64,000 bases of DNA from Esteya vermicola (taxonomy: Eukaryota > Ascomycota > Sordariomycetes > Ophiostomatales > Ophiostomataceae): contig PCDM01000002.1 in NCBI GenBank assembly GCA_002778215.1, forward strand, positions 806,001-870,000. The letters are read 5' to 3'. The notes under the pieces are model-generated. The model saw nothing but the letters and a program-made list of their open reading frames with translations, had not been told where the DNA came from and did not search any database. Below, piece after piece: positions 1 to 10,817 of this stretch (the first letter of the stretch is position 1; every line of letters starts with the position of its first letter). A program made the translations under genes and the position numbers.

Positions 1-726
1 GACGCTGAAGAAGGCCGTGGCGATGATCTGTAGACAAGCCATTCAAACGATGAGACGTTAGACTCCCACGGACAACTCTCAGAGACAGAAGCAGAGATGT
101 AGGGAACCAAGAATGCAATAATGCAGCGACAAACCTTGAGCTGAAAGAGGACCTGAAAATGGACGGGATCCAAGTTGCCCAGCGCGACATACTGCAGGGT
201 GTTCTGCAGGGTGTAGAGGGTGGCCGGGATAGCCAACTTCCAGCTGTCGCCCGAGAAGACGGCATTGTAAATCTGTTCGAGAACAACGGTGACTGGAGTT
301 TGCGGTGCAAGAGTTCGAGAGACCTCGTAGATGGCAAAGGTCAGGGATATGGCGAGCTTCAAAACTTCACTGAGGAAAACAGCCGTCGAGGCAAAGTATC
401 GATGATCGCCAGGCGCGGGCATGACACGAGAGTAATGCAAGATCTGGCAAGAGGGAGGTCAGCAATCCACGTGCGGGGAGAGGGGCTGGTGGTAGATTCG
501 AGGCATCGGTGCGCGTACAAGCATGAGTGCGGAGTTTTGAAAGGTAAGCTATGAGAGAGGCAGCCGTCAGCAGTGGATTCATCATCTTGAGCAAATCAGA
601 GGCATAAGAGACACATGAAAATGACAGGCTCCCATAACTCACCATGAAGAGAGACGCCTGCTTCACGGGCAGGCCGAGCAGGGTGGCCCCGGACGATATC
701 TTGGGGGTGCTGTCGAGGAGAGCCAT
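1..726 (-). CDS. UDP-galactose / nucleotide-sugar transporter, 5' part (3' end outside window)
   Basis: Antiporter of the Golgi/ER membrane that imports UDP-galactose (or a related nucleotide sugar) in exchange for UMP. Exons on the minus strand: 726-643, 548-519, 443-135 and 27-1 (continuing past the left edge), joined by GT-AG introns that keep frame. The spliced protein starts MALLDSTPKISSGATLLGLP and includes LTFQNSALMLILHYSRVMP, YFASTAVFLSEVLKLAISLT and NTLQYVALGNLDPVHFQVLF, all hallmark segments of the fungal Gms1/UGT nucleotide-sugar transporter family. About 150 residues are visible of the usual 320-450. The second exon is only 30 bp. The start is the only Met upstream of the conserved LPVKQAS block. 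The family call is firm; the exact sugar is inferred. Confidence 0.86.
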
Positions 727-2335
727 GACGAGGAAGCTCAAGCTTTTGAAAGGTGGAAGAGGTGACGTGGGCGGGAGCAGGGCGCAGCAGGTGTTGGGAA
801 GTCGAGGGGGGCAAGATGCGAAAGGAACCCAAGAAGAGGGGGGGAGAGAGAGAGAGAGAGGTGAGAGAAAAGGGGAGGCTGAGGGGGTTAAGAATAGTGA
901 AGAAGAGGCGGGCGAAGAGCGCAGAAAACGAAAACGGACGGAAAGTGTTGGGCTGGTCGTGAGTTGATTCAGGTGGTCACAGAGGAACAGCAGAGACACG
1001 GTGGAACAGACCCAGCCAACCAGGACCGTCGTTGACGATGCTCTACCTGGTCGGTTCCAGATTTTTGTGGGCAGAAAAGTTTTGCGGTGCAGGATGTCTT
1101 GTGACGTCGTGCCTGTCCCTTATTTTGAGGTATGCCGATGTAACGCCCCTGGAGACTGTGGGACAGCACCTTAACCCTCCCGTCGCAGTAGTGCTAGAGA
1201 GCCTAGATTCAACTATATTTTGTGCTGGGGGTGGGTCGCCGTACAATGTGAGAGTCGTTTTAGGGCAGGTAGCTCTGGTGTTGAAACGGTTAGAGCAAAT
1301 ATAGCAACTCAAGTAAGTACCATGTACATCTGAGAGAAAGGAAGCAGCTGGGAAGCATGCGGCGTAGCAGTGTAGCGTAGGAGGAAGACACAAAAGCCAA
1401 GAATGGCGTGGGTTAGAAACTAGACGTATACGAAAAAAGTGCAGGACTTGTTGGTCATATGGTTCTTGACCGGTCTTGAAAAAGTCTTGGGAAGTGTTCA
1501 GTTGTCTGACTAACCTGTCAAGCCGCTTGCAAGAAGTACGAATACGAGTACGGTCTACAATGTACATGTCTCGTACAGGGTACATCGTTCGAGTACTCCA
1601 GACCGATGGCCCTGGCTAGAGAACGGGACACTTGCTCCATCGCTGTTTCCAGAACACAATCAGAACTGGGAGGGAACTTTGGCATACTGCGGGTACAATG
1701 TACATGGCACTACTCGTATGTATAGAGCACGTTGGAAAAGGTCCTATGTGGGTAGGAGCGATCGTCAGCGTCAGTGACGATGTACTCCATATAGGCAAGA
1801 AGGCAGATTCGCTCCTTCCTTGGCCGCGGAATCCCGCATTCCTGGCAGCTCGACGCTTTTACGTCACTTTCTTGGCTTCACTCACCCCGTCCACGTCTAC
1901 TCGTACGCAGCAGGATCCGACGCCACGTCTCATCAGATGACTTGCATTCGTATAGCGACCCCAGCAGACCTAGTGGATTGCTCTCGTAACCTTGTTGACT
2001 ATACTACTGCGTATGTATGCCATGCTGAAAGAAAATCTCCGAGTATTCTCCATCCCGATAAGAATGCTTCTGCTTGGGTCCGCATGATTGGTCAAAGGCT
2101 TCCGATTTCCGTAGAGTCAATCATCCGGGACTTCGTGGTACATTGCACCATACTCTAGCCATGATAACGATCTTGGTTGTACGTGCTAGTCGTTGATAAG
2201 ACTACGTCTGTCCCCTCTTGCTTTTCTTGCGACGACAGTGTGATTTTAGGGATCGGTCTCCTCGTTCTCTGTAGAAAGTATAGAGGAACAGCAGAAAAAA
2301 AGAGCATTATAGAAAGCATCCCAAGCACGAAAGAC
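727..2335. other. Intergenic interval without a supported gene
   Basis: The first 200 bp are purine/pyrimidine-skewed leader of the transporter gene (GA-rich on the plus strand, about 835-910). The rest has several open frames up to 180 codons, none with recognisable domains or convincing composition. Motifs of the TACGAGTA/GTACATGT type recur between about 1536 and 1590. Confidence 0.5.
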
Positions 2336-4282
2336 ATGACGACCAACTCTAGGTATGAATAGCCTATTCCGTCTCCGCTAGAACGCAGTGGCTGACGGGA
2401 CATGCACAGCCCGGGCATCACTCGTGATGGCTTCGACAAGATCGTGGGCCACTTTGGCTTCACCATGAAGCCAGAGGATGCCGCCGACTACTTTGAACTG
2501 GTCAAGGCGACCGAGAGTCAGGTTCTCGAAGTGGACAGCCTGCCCGAGTATATCGACCCGCGCCTCCTGCCGAGCTCTGTGACCCCGGCATCGGCGAGAG
2601 CCTATTCTGTGCCAGACAAGACGGCCAACCCGCTCAACGCATGGAGCCACAAGGTACGTACGCGCTTCACGTACTCGCTTACTTCTCGATGGATGGCGCT
2701 ATCGAGGTGACAGTGTGTAAGCGGAGCTGATTTGCTGATTTCCAACTGTCCAGTTCGAGCTCAGAGACGACACTGCCAGTGCTGGCGGCCTCCTAGCCGG
2801 ACGAACACTTGCCGTAAAGGACACGATTGCCGTTGCTGGTGTTCCGCTCACGCTGGGCACACAGCCCTACCATCTCAGCACAGACGCCCCCTACCCCATC
2901 CCGACCATTGATGCGCCCGTCGTCCGCCGCGTCCTCCAGGCAGGCGGCGTCATCAAGGGCACGGCCACCTGCGAAAACTACTGCATGTCCGGATTGTCCT
3001 TTACGAGCGCCACAGGCCCTGTCGAGAACCCCTGGCTGCCAGGCTACTCGGCGGGCGGCAGCAGCAGCGGCTCGGCCGTTCTGCTGGCTATTCGGCTGGT
3101 CAAGGCGTGGCGTGAAAAGCGTGGCTTGCCCGTCGGGGATCTGGGCGAGGGCGTCGATATGACACTCGGCGGCGATCAGGGCGGCAGTATTCGTTTGGTG
3201 AGTTGCATTGTTTTTTTTTTTTTGGTCGGTCCTTCTGTTTTGCCTCTTACTGATGGGGAAAGCCGTCTGCCTACTCGGGAGTCTACGGCCTCAAGCCGAC
3301 TCATGGCCTCGTTCCCTACACGGGCATTGGCTCTCTGCACCCTCTTGTCGACAATGTCGGGCCGATGGCGACCTCGATCGCCGACGTGGCTGTGCTGCTG
3401 TCCGTTATTGCTGGCTACGACGGCATCGACCCCCGCTGCAGTCCTTTCACTCCCATGCCATCAGCCGTGCCGGCCTACCACTCGCTGCTCGACGCGGCGA
3501 TTGCCAAGAAGAAGGATGCCGGCGACTGGACACCGACGGCCGCTGGAAAGGGTCTGCGGGTCGGCCTCCTCCAGGAAGCGCTGGATATGCCCGGCCTGAG
3601 CCCCGACGTGATTGCTGTCATAAAGGCCGTCGCGGCTCGGTTTGCCAGCCTCGGTGCTACGGTCGTCAATGTATCGGCCCCCTTGCATAGCAAGGCGCCG
3701 GCGATCTGGACTGCTGTCATCCTGGACTCCGCTGCCGACGTCTTTATAGCCAACAAGTCGCCGGACCTGCTGTCCCACCCCATTCCGGGCTTCGACCCTC
3801 CCGTCCCTTCGCAGAAATGGTACGAGACCATGACTGCCTCCAGCCCCAGCGTCGTGGCATCGCTGCTCGTCGGCAAGTATCTAGGCGACCAGGCCAACTT
3901 TTCGACTCGATACCGCAACAAGGCTCTGAGCCATGCGGTCCAGCTCAAGGCCGCGTACGACAGTCTCCTGAGCGGGCCGGACGGCGTCGATGTTCTGCTT
4001 CTGCCCGTGACACCGACCGTCGGGCCTCGCCACACTGAGGCGGCCAAGATGAGCGTGGCTGAGCGGTACCAGGCGACGTTGGGTGGTGTCGTGCATACGG
4101 CGCCGTTCAATATCACGGGCCATCCGTCTCTGTCCATGCCTGGTGGCTGGGGACCTGTGGAGGATGGGAAGGGCAAGCTTCCCGTAGGAATACAGCTAGT
4201 CGGCAAGCATGGAAACGAGGTGGACGTGTTTCTGGCCGGTTCCATTCTCGAGGTGGCTGGATTTGGCCTGGACATCGAATAG
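2336..4282 (+). CDS. Amidase signature (AS) family hydrolase
   Basis: Hydrolyses a carboxamide by the Ser-cisSer-Lys mechanism; substrate unknown. Proposed exons: 2336-2352, 2410-2653, 2754-3197 and 3263-4282, giving 574 residues. The first 17-bp exon is chosen because its GTATGA donor, a CTGAC branch site and a CAG acceptor at 2409 join in frame to the long coding exon; a start at the ATG at 2402 is the alternative (571 aa). The catalytic set is complete: Lys in the TLAVKDTIAV segment (about residue 109), cis-Ser in GGSSSGSA and the nucleophile Ser in GGDQGGSIR, which lies just before the last intron. The C-terminal half (NITGHPSLSMP, PVGIQLVG) is typical of the family. An N-terminal signal sequence is not evident, so a cytosolic enzyme is likely. 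Possible roles are nitrogen scavenging or detoxification; context does not decide between them. Confidence 0.9.
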
Positions 4283-4433
4283 GCACATTGGCTAGGAAAT
4301 CGAAATATAAGCTCTCCTTGAAGAAACAGAAACCTATCCAAGGGCACATCTTTTACTACTGCTACTTTACTGCTTCGGGTTGGCCATGATTGGCAGTCAT
4401 CGTACTGTGTATTTTATACATTATTCAGCTTCT

Positions 4434-5703
4434 CTATTTCTGGCGAGTCAATGTGCTAAACGCGCACGGCTTGGAGTCCGGCCAGACACCTGCGGCCCAG
4501 TTGAACTCGCAGCGGAAGAGGTTGTCCTGGCAAGACCTGTCATCCCAGTACTGCTTGGTGCTAAAGATCTTGCAATACATTTTGAATTCGTCGCCTTTTC
4601 CAAATGTCTCTCCCACCACAGAATAGTGCTCGACGCGTCTGTGGACTATGACGATACGCGTGAGGTTCGTGCGGACAAAGAGGTCTTTTATAACGGCGGA
4701 TGGGTGGACCATATCGCTCTGGGAGCAGACGAGAGTGCGAAGCGACTTGATGTCTCTGGCCAACCTGACGAGGTCCTGTAGAGATGGTGGGTGAGTATAA
4801 AGCCGACCAGGTCCATTCCGTTCCCTTTTTTGACCTTGCTTTCTATTTTTCATTTGGAGAAGGGAACCTGATTGTAAAACGACGCAAGCGAAGCGAAACT
4901 CACCTCGTAATATCTAGAGGACATGTGCGCCTCAAGGATGAGGTGCTTCAAACTGGGAAAGAGCGACTTAAGTTCTCCAAAATCCGTGGCGTTGACAGAA
5001 TTCTTGATGATGTGAAGGGTGTCGAGGCTGTCCAGCCATCCAAGCCACAAGAACGGAGACGACATATAGGGCCTGACATCGAGATTGATGCTAAAGGCGG
5101 CCAACATAGGGAAGGCTTGCAGAATGTCATTGATGTAGTTGTCGAATATCTGCCAGTTTGTATCGACAGATCGGTGAATAGCAAGCGTCTTGAGGTTGGG
5201 GAATTTCTCCTTAACGAGCAAGTACGGAACCTTTTTGGGGCATCTCGTAAGGTCCTCGATACGCAGGTGCTCCAGCTTTGGCCACTTGTAGACGGCATGC
5301 ACCATTTCGTTCCACCAGAGAGGATTGCGAGCACGGTCATAAGTAACGGTCAGTGAGCTGCAGATAGTAGGTAGTCAGCCTCTCTCTCGTGTCATCTTGT
5401 CATCTTGTCGCGCCACGCGATTTCTTACTTGACCACGCCTTGAAACTTTTGGTGATTGACTTCCCTGTCCGTGGTGGGATAGCGGAAGGCACAAAACAGA
5501 TGCCTGAATGTCACCTCGTTGAATTTCTTGCTGAGAAGGGAAATGGCCAACTTGTCATCAAAGTCCGAATACTCAACTAAAATGTCTAGGATTGGACCAG
5601 ATAGCTTGTCAATATAGCAGTCCCCATTGGGAGGTGGCCTTTGAGCCGGATGCCGGGGAATATTAGAAAGGCCATAGATGAACTCGGAGCCCAATGTGGC
5701 CAT
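4434..5703 (-). CDS. F-box-like / leucine-rich-repeat type protein
   Basis: Exons 5703-5429, 5357-4904 and 4775-4434 join in frame through clean GT-AG introns to a 356-residue protein. The N-terminal part (about residues 30-70, DKLSGPILDILVEYSDFDDK followed by a KKFNEVTFRHLF segment) has the Leu/Pro-Ile-Leu-Asp-Ile spacing of fungal F-box-like domains. The rest has irregular leucine-rich stretches (WPKLEHLRIEDLT, FPNLKTLAIHRS, FPSLKHLILEA) as in substrate-recruiting halves of SCF adaptors. By family analogy it would bind Skp1 and select an unknown substrate. It runs head-on toward the amidase gene, only 151 bp away. No close family name can be given; fungal genomes hold many such fast-evolving proteins. 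Confidence 0.72.
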
Positions 5704-6539
5704 CGTGCTGCCTTATATAGTAAGCGACGTAATCGAAAAAAGGTATGTGCGTATAAGTCGATATAGAATGGGTAGCTCTTGCTTCAAGATACTCTGTATG
5801 AAAGGAGAGAAGGAGACGAGGAAAAAAAAATCATACGAGACTTTTGCGGAAAGAGAGGGAGAGAATTTTTTTTGTTTCTAATGAGGAAGGAGCAAGAGGT
5901 CGCCTCTCTTTCCGACTATACGCTTGCTCTGCCTGATTTTATCTTTTTTTGTTGGGGATTGTGAGCTGAGGAAGGAACGACATAGAAGACTGTCCCCCAC
6001 GTACCCTTCGCACTTTCCTTTCTTATTACTACTCTCCTATGTGGGATGATTATATCATATTGTGCTTTGCAAAAAGAGACATGTTGCTGTGGAAGGTCCG
6101 ATTAGGAAATGTGGGGTGTTTTTTTCTATCACGAATAGTGATGCTTCTGAGCTTGTAGTAAATACCGTCTATTTTGAATCCACGTCTTTTCGTCTTCCTT
6201 CTTTATATACCGTGCTTATTACAAAGTAGAGAGTATCGAAGCAGAGCCTCGACTCATATGCCCCTTCAATAGGCACAGGTGGTACTCCATACGTCATGAC
6301 AAGCACTCTGCACTAAATATCTACAAACATGAGAAGGGGAGATTGGTTCTCCTCGTGACTGATGCCCATCCAAAATCAAGATGCCACAGTTTGGGCCATA
6401 CTTCGTCATTCGGCCCTCGGCCCTCTCATTCTTGCTCTCGTGCGTTAAAAGACTTGGATGTTGTGTAGACCATGATGGGCATGCGTAACGTTTACACGTT
6501 CGCAGAAGATGGGCTGCCACTCGCATGTCTGGTTGGGTT
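5704..6539. other. AT-rich intergenic interval
   Basis: Upstream region of the F-box-like gene and 3' flank of the HNH gene. It holds poly-A/poly-T tracts near 5822-5880 and 6119-6128. No RNA gene or convincing open frame seen. Confidence 0.5.
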
Positions 6540-7762
6540 TCACGCCACACCATCACAGTCTACATCAATATTCAACAATAATTTCTGCGAAAGAATACCG
6601 GCTAGATCCGTGCTTCCACTTGGATGCAGAGTATGGTAATCGGGAATCTCCACAGCAGCAGACAGGGCGCGATCGAGTAGACGGCCAATCCCAGTCACAT
6701 GAAGGATTTGGCAAATTGTATAGTGGACGTTGAGAAAATCAGGGTCGGGCATGGGGATGGCAGGATCGTGGCTGATAAAAGGGATGATCGAGTTCCCCGT
6801 CTTTGGCTTGATGTCTGTTGCCCCGCTGAAAAAGCGTTTCTCAAGATAGGTGTTCTGCTAATAGTGAGGTTCTGTAAGTCTGGATACATAGGACAGGAAA
6901 TAAGATGCGTACGTTTCCGAAGGGCTGGAAAGAAATATAGCAGTGCCCAAAGTAATCCCGAGCCACCGGATGCAGAGTCATGGCGTTTCCACGCTGATTC
7001 ACGCTTGCAGCATCGATTTTGTGGCGGATCTCTGGAAAATATCTATGGAGGGCAAACCAAATGACTGCCTTGTTTCTCGTCTGAACGGCGCTCCTTTCGT
7101 CAAAAGATCCAAGTGAAAATGGGATAATATGTGCACACTGCGTCGTGGACATCTCCGCTCCGGCTGGGAGGGTCACGGTGCCCTCTAGGCAGCTCCTCCC
7201 ATCCCAAAGACCAGTATACACGCACTGGTAACCATCTCGGCGGAGACAGTCTCTGCGCAAAGCCCGTTGTTCTTTTCGTGTAGATGCTTCTATCGATGTC
7301 ACGGCAGCACCAATGGCTTGCTCCGAGCTAGCACTGCTAGATTCTGGCAAGGGCGTCGGCTCCTTTCCCCCGGCGACTTGGACTGAAATTTCAAGAAAAA
7401 AACCAGGTCAGAAATGCCGAGTCAAGTTGCAAAATGCAAACCAAAAATACAGCCACAAAACACTCACATGGTCTTAGGATGGCATCCAACAGATGGTTTG
7501 CTAGCTGGACTAGCTGCTCATCATCGTCCTGGCAAGTGGTGATGTCCGCTGCTAAAGCCAGTTTGCCACCGTGTCCCAGGTTATCAAAAAAAGCGCCCAA
7601 TACGCGAGATGCTCCATGTCGGCGGGTTTGAAGGTGGTCTAGTCTGACTTTGATCTCGGGAAAGGAAAGGCTCTCTTCAGACAAGAGTGGTGGCAGCAAA
7701 GGTGACGCAGACGGGTGCTCCGACAAGGGTGGGAGATGGCCAAGAAGGTCTTGCCATGCCAT
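6540..7762 (-). CDS. HNH-nuclease-domain protein, fungal type
   Basis: Exons 7762-7468, 7382-6913 and 6854-6540 splice in frame to 359 residues. The central block (RRDCLRRDGYQCVYTG at about 141-156, then CAHIIPF with His near 183, then RNKAVIWFALHRYFPEI) is the HNH fold of the fungal HNH_2 family, with a CxxTG start and the AHIIP histidine in place. The third exon gives the family's usual C-terminal segment (PMPDPDFLNVHYTICQILHV), which supports the splice at 6912/6855. Such proteins are common, variable in number and mostly uncharacterised in fungi; nuclease activity is inferred only. The first about 100 residues look like a lineage-specific helical region. A 9-bp repeat lies in the 5' leader. 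Confidence 0.78.
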
Positions 7763-7781
7763 GATGAAATGGGGCTAAAAC

Positions 7782-7812
7782 ACGCAGAAGACGCAGAAGA
7801 CGCAGAAGACGC
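7782..7812. repeat. 9-bp tandem repeat (ACGCAGAAG, three copies plus part)
   Basis: Perfect copies at 7782-7790, 7791-7799 and 7800-7808 followed by ACGCA. It lies 20-50 bp upstream of the HNH gene start, in the likely 5' leader. Confidence 0.85.
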
Positions 7813-8389
7813 AATGGGTTGTAAAAGAAGCACAGTCGCAGTGGATCTGGTCATGTCGCACTTGAAGGCAAATCATGATTCCTAAAAATCACGTTGGTCA
7901 CTGAATTCTGATGAGGAAGTGACATCATTATCGGCGACGGTTTATTCTTAAACAGTGAGTAACTCGAAACAGAAAAGTAAATTTCAATGACCCACAGTAG
8001 CTATTCCTCGTTTTTCTGCTCATATTATCTCCTTTCCGGTATCTATCTGACTCATCTTATCAACTAATCACATACATGCATAACCGTAGACGCGTTTAAC
8101 AACGCGTGCCTGACCGTGCGAATTCAGTATTTCCTCATGAAATACTGTATATTACTCGTACTGTACGGCAGCAAGGCCATAAGGACGCTGCCAAGGATGC
8201 CTCTTGGGGAAGCGCAGGCACGCCAGATTATCAACACAGCTCGACAGGTGCCCTACGGCTGTGGCAAGAAGATGGTGATGGGCACATCTAACATTAGTAT
8301 AGGGCTAGGGATGCCCCCTTTCTATTGGTTGAACAGGATTGCGAATTTGTGATAAATGAAACATTTGCACAAATAAGCGGCCGTCCTCA
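7813..8389. other. Intergenic interval, divergent promoter region
   Basis: Lies between the divergently transcribed HNH and GT25 genes. AT-rich; no gene recognised. Confidence 0.5.
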
Positions 8390-8397
8390 TATAAAAG
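8390..8397 (+). promoter_or_regulatory. TATA box of the GT25 gene (candidate)
   Basis: TATAAAAG, 136 bp upstream of the proposed ATG at 8533. Confidence 0.45.
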
Positions 8398-8532
8398 TGC
8401 TATATCAGCGGCACATAAATCTACTTTATCCGCCCCGAAGAAGCCAAGTGGACATCGTTTGCATGATCCTTTCCAGCTACATCTGGCCTCAATGTGCCAT
8501 CAACATGCGTATTCCTCCTTCGCTTACCGACA

Positions 8533-9962
8533 ATGTTCGCACCAGGCACCCGCCAGCTGCCCTTTAAGCTGGTGACGATTCTACTCTGTTTTGCCTATTA
8601 TTTGCTGCACTGCCACAATACTCGGACTGTCAGCTCGGGAAAGCATGCAAACAAGGATGATGGAAGTGGTCCCCTGCCGTCTGACGTGCTTCTGCACCAT
8701 GCGTCAAATGCAACACTGGGAGTACGATCCCATGCGGCAACTGTGCACTATCATATGGAAGTCCAAAATATATGACCAGCTGCTAATCGTGACGAACAGT
8801 TCCACGAAATATATGTCCTCAACCTTCCATACCGTAGCGACCGTCGCGATGCCATGGCTCTGGCAGCCGGCCTCTCGAATCTTCAAGTCACATTCTGTCA
8901 TGGGGTCGATGGCCAGAGCATTCAGGACCGTGTTCTACCCTCAGATAGCAACAGAATGCTGTCACCAGGAACTAGGGGTTCCTGGCGTGCTCACATGAAC
9001 ATTCTGCGCCGGTAAGAGCGTTTCCACAATTCGCCTGTCCATTGAAGCAGACGAGCAGAAACTAGTACTGATGGCTAAATATCAGTGTTGTCGAGGGAAA
9101 GACAGCAAGCGCTCTCGTCATGGAAGATGATGTTGATTGGGACATTCGTATCGGCCAGCAAATGATCCAGTTTGCATCGGCTTCACGAGCCTTTACTCTG
9201 CACATGCCAGGATCCAACACCTCTCTTGCCGGTGTGCACACCGTTCCATTCGGTTCAGCTCTTGCCAAGGAAACTCGACCACAACACAGCATCCCTCTAG
9301 CAAGACTACCCCGTAGCATTGGGCCCCATGACAGCCCATATGGAGACTCCTGGGACATTCTGTGGCTCGGACATTGTGGGGCAGTATTCCCGGCTGACAT
9401 GGCAGATGGACAGGAACCGAGGAGGCGTATGGACGGCAACAAGGTGCCCCATCCATCACTTCTTCGAGTGACAGTGGCCAACGACATGACGGTGCCTGCC
9501 CCAGTCTACCTCCGCCCCCATCCGTTTGCACTGCCAGATGAGCTTGCAGAGACATATCCACCACACACGCGGGTTGTGCACGAGTCGAGTGAGACGGCCT
9601 GCTCCTTAGCCTACGCCGTCAGCCAACGGGGTGCTCGCAAACTCTTGTACCAATTCGGCCTCGAGACCTTTACGAACACCTTTGACCTGATGCTGCGGGA
9701 CTGGTGCGATGGCAAATATGTGCGGGGAGATGAGCCGCCAGAAGACGGCGAAAGACCAGAGTGTCTGACGGTGCAGCCTCCCCTGTTTAGCCACTACTTG
9801 ACGAACAAGGAGGGCCACTCTGACATTACAGCGCAAGGAGGCGGCTATTTACACAAGACTGGATCCCAGTATATCCGCCTGAGTGTTAGAGGGAATCTCG
9901 ACAGGCTTGTGAACGGCAAGGGTCCAGACGAACTCTGGGACCAGTACCCTGATGTGCTCTGA
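8533..9962 (+). CDS. Membrane-anchored glycosyltransferase family 25 protein
   Basis: Exons 8533-8721, 8800-9011 and 9086-9962 splice in frame to 425 residues. A single hydrophobic segment at about 13-28 (FKLVTILLCFAYYLLHC) gives type II topology, suggesting a Golgi-lumen enzyme. The catalytic region starts with ASNATLGFHEIYVLNLPYRS, formed across the first splice and matching the GT25 opening (hydrophobic IYVLNLP followed by RxDRRD). The acidic metal/sugar-nucleotide site EDDVDW is at about 147-152, just after the second splice. Later parts (SLAYAVSQRGARKLLY, FDLMLRDWC) also fit GT25. GT25 enzymes include bacterial LPS galactosyltransferases and collagen beta-galactosyltransferases; the fungal members' acceptor is unknown. 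The start at 8533 is preferred over 8494 because it gives a short N-terminal tail before the anchor. Confidence 0.85.
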
Positions 9963-10084
9963 TCAGCCTGGGACATCAGAAGAAAAGTATATTCATCATT
10001 TAGATAAAATATAAAACATGTTTATTGTTTTAAATTAAGAAAAAAAAAGTTTGTATAGTCAAGATCTCACATAATCAAAGACTA

Positions 10085-10165
10085 AGGTCCTGCCCGGAAT
10101 CGAACCGGGGCTATTGGAAGTCCGAAAATCAGAATCCAATGTCCTAACCGCTAGACTACAGGACC
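10085..10165 (-). tRNA. tRNA-Gln (CTG anticodon) with a short intron
   Basis: On the minus strand the acceptor arm GGTCCTG pairs with CAGGACC, followed by a T discriminator base. The D arm contains GTCTAGCGGTTAGGAC and the T arm is CCCGG-TTCGATT-CCGGG. The anticodon stem TTGGA/TCCAA closes a 16-nt loop. Taking TTCTGA plus the last T as the mature 7-nt loop leaves a 9-nt intron directly 3' of position 37, the canonical place. The anticodon is then CTG. The acceptor and T arm resemble ascomycete tRNA-Gln. No CCA is encoded. Confidence 0.82.
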
Positions 10166-10817
10166 AGTTGCTTATTGGTTGTTGAAATTTGGTGCTCAAA
10201 GATGTATATAATCACGTGACCACTTGTACTGGGCTCAACTGAAGATGTCGGCCTTGAGGCTACATTCTAAGCCTGGAATGTTGATAGGTGGAATGGTAGA
10301 TTTGGAAAATTCAAAAGTAGACAGAACTTGTCAGACGTCTCGACTCTTTAGTGATTGGTTGCCCCTCTGGCGGCTGTCTGCAGTCACTCCCTCTGTCGTG
10401 CCACGTGCTTCACTGACGGCTGCTAGCTCCGGCTCTAGTGCCTAAACGGCAAGAGGTACGAAGAGCAAGAACGATCGTGCAGCTTGTCGGCAAGCACGTG
10501 CAATTGATGATTGGCAGGTCAGGTTGCACGGATGGAGGATTTTACCAAGGAAGCTCCGGTTGCACAACGGTAGCTCCGGAACCCTGTATTTTCTGGCGAT
10601 TTTTTCCTTGTCATAACAGCTTGGACAGCCTTGGCATCCGAATAAAACAGCGACTTCTCCTCGACTCCTCGACTTCTTGACTCCTCGACTCGTCGGCTTC
10701 CCCACCTCCTCTCAAGACAGCTCCGACAGCTTCGCCAGCACATTGCCGAAAAGTCCCCTCTCGACAACTCTCCTCCTTCGACTCTCCTAGTCCTTCCTCT
10801 TCCTCTTCGTCTTCGCC
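10166..10817. other. Intergenic interval and leader of the AIM6-like gene
   Basis: Holds an E-box TCACGTGA at 10212-10219 close to the tRNA, and a degenerate CTCCTCGACT repeat at about 10656-10695 in the likely 5' leader of the next gene. No other gene seen. Confidence 0.5.

Noticed and set aside
1043..1585. 180-codon open frame on the minus strand
   Set aside because: No domain, odd composition, no promoter, overlaps other frames in intergenic DNA.
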